Shown one piece after another: positions 6,043 to 6,067 of a DNA stretch of 6,067 bases; the stretch's first letter is position 1; the number at the start of each line of letters is the position of its first letter. The position numbers and the translations under genes are program-made. Source of the stretch: Oscillospiraceae bacterium (GTDB lineage Bacteria; Bacillota; Clostridia; Oscillospirales; Ruminococcaceae). The DNA is taken from the NCBI GenBank assembly GCA_016297165.1, contig JAEDHF010000109.1, positions 1 to 6,067 on the forward strand, in the 5' to 3' direction. Under the pieces are notes generated by a model that saw only the letters and a program-made list of their open reading frames with translations, was not told where the DNA came from and ran no database searches.

Positions 6043-6067
6043 TCAAAGCCTGTTCTTCAGGCTTTGA
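6043..6067. repeat. Perfect 10-bp inverted repeat next to the first, ending at the window edge
   Basis: TCAAAGCCTG (6043-6052), TTCTT, CAGGCTTTGA (6058-6067). It is separated from the previous hairpin by two bases. The 5-base loop fits an RNA hairpin. Only TTT lies at the end of the right arm within the window, so whether a T run makes it a terminator cannot be judged. Confidence 0.8.

Noticed and set aside
1..6067. Defence, phage, CRISPR or transposon content
   Set aside because: Every coding region falls into a known chromosomal family and no spacer-repeat pattern, transposase or integrase motif is present.

Overview
The window (about 40% G+C by eye) most resembles a low-GC Gram-positive chromosome of the class Clostridia, probably near Ruminococcus/Oscillospiraceae. 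This is an inference from protein style (GH25 with a long acidic tail, 7TM-GGDEF receptor, Gram-positive-type RlmA), AGGAGG-like ribosome binding sites and near-perfect TTGACA/TATAAT promoters. There are no phage genes, insertion sequences, CRISPR arrays, tRNAs or rRNAs.

Layout. 1-1601 (minus, cut by the left edge): a membrane diguanylate cyclase with an extracytoplasmic sensor region, seven membrane helices and a GGDEF domain. 1602-1754: AT-rich spacer with its probable promoter. 1755-2402 (minus): a HAD-superfamily phosphatase of the phosphoglycolate phosphatase type. 2403-2482: an 80-bp divergent control region where two sigma-A type promoters overlap at their -10 boxes. 2483-3295 (plus): a 23S rRNA guanine-N1 methyltransferase (RlmA family) with its zinc finger. 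3303-3331: a hairpin between converging genes. 3341-4825 (minus): a membrane-anchored GH25 lysozyme with an extremely acidic cytoplasmic tail. 4841-5866 (minus): a Ca2+/cation antiporter of the CaCA family, 15 bp upstream of the lysozyme gene and so probably its operon partner. 5867-6067: a 201-bp region with a consensus promoter for the antiporter operon, an oppositely facing promoter, and two perfect hairpins that run to the right edge.

How the genes work together. The antiporter and lysozyme genes look like one transcript from the promoter at 5909-5937 to the hairpin at 3303-3331, pairing cation export with a surface muramidase. The phosphatase and methyltransferase share a control region and may compete for RNA polymerase. 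The diguanylate cyclase appears to be a separate unit. Most of the window is ordinary housekeeping or envelope content. I found no clear new system. The items most worth a second look are the twin hairpins just downstream of a promoter at the right edge, the acidic tail of the lysozyme, and the overlapping divergent promoters.
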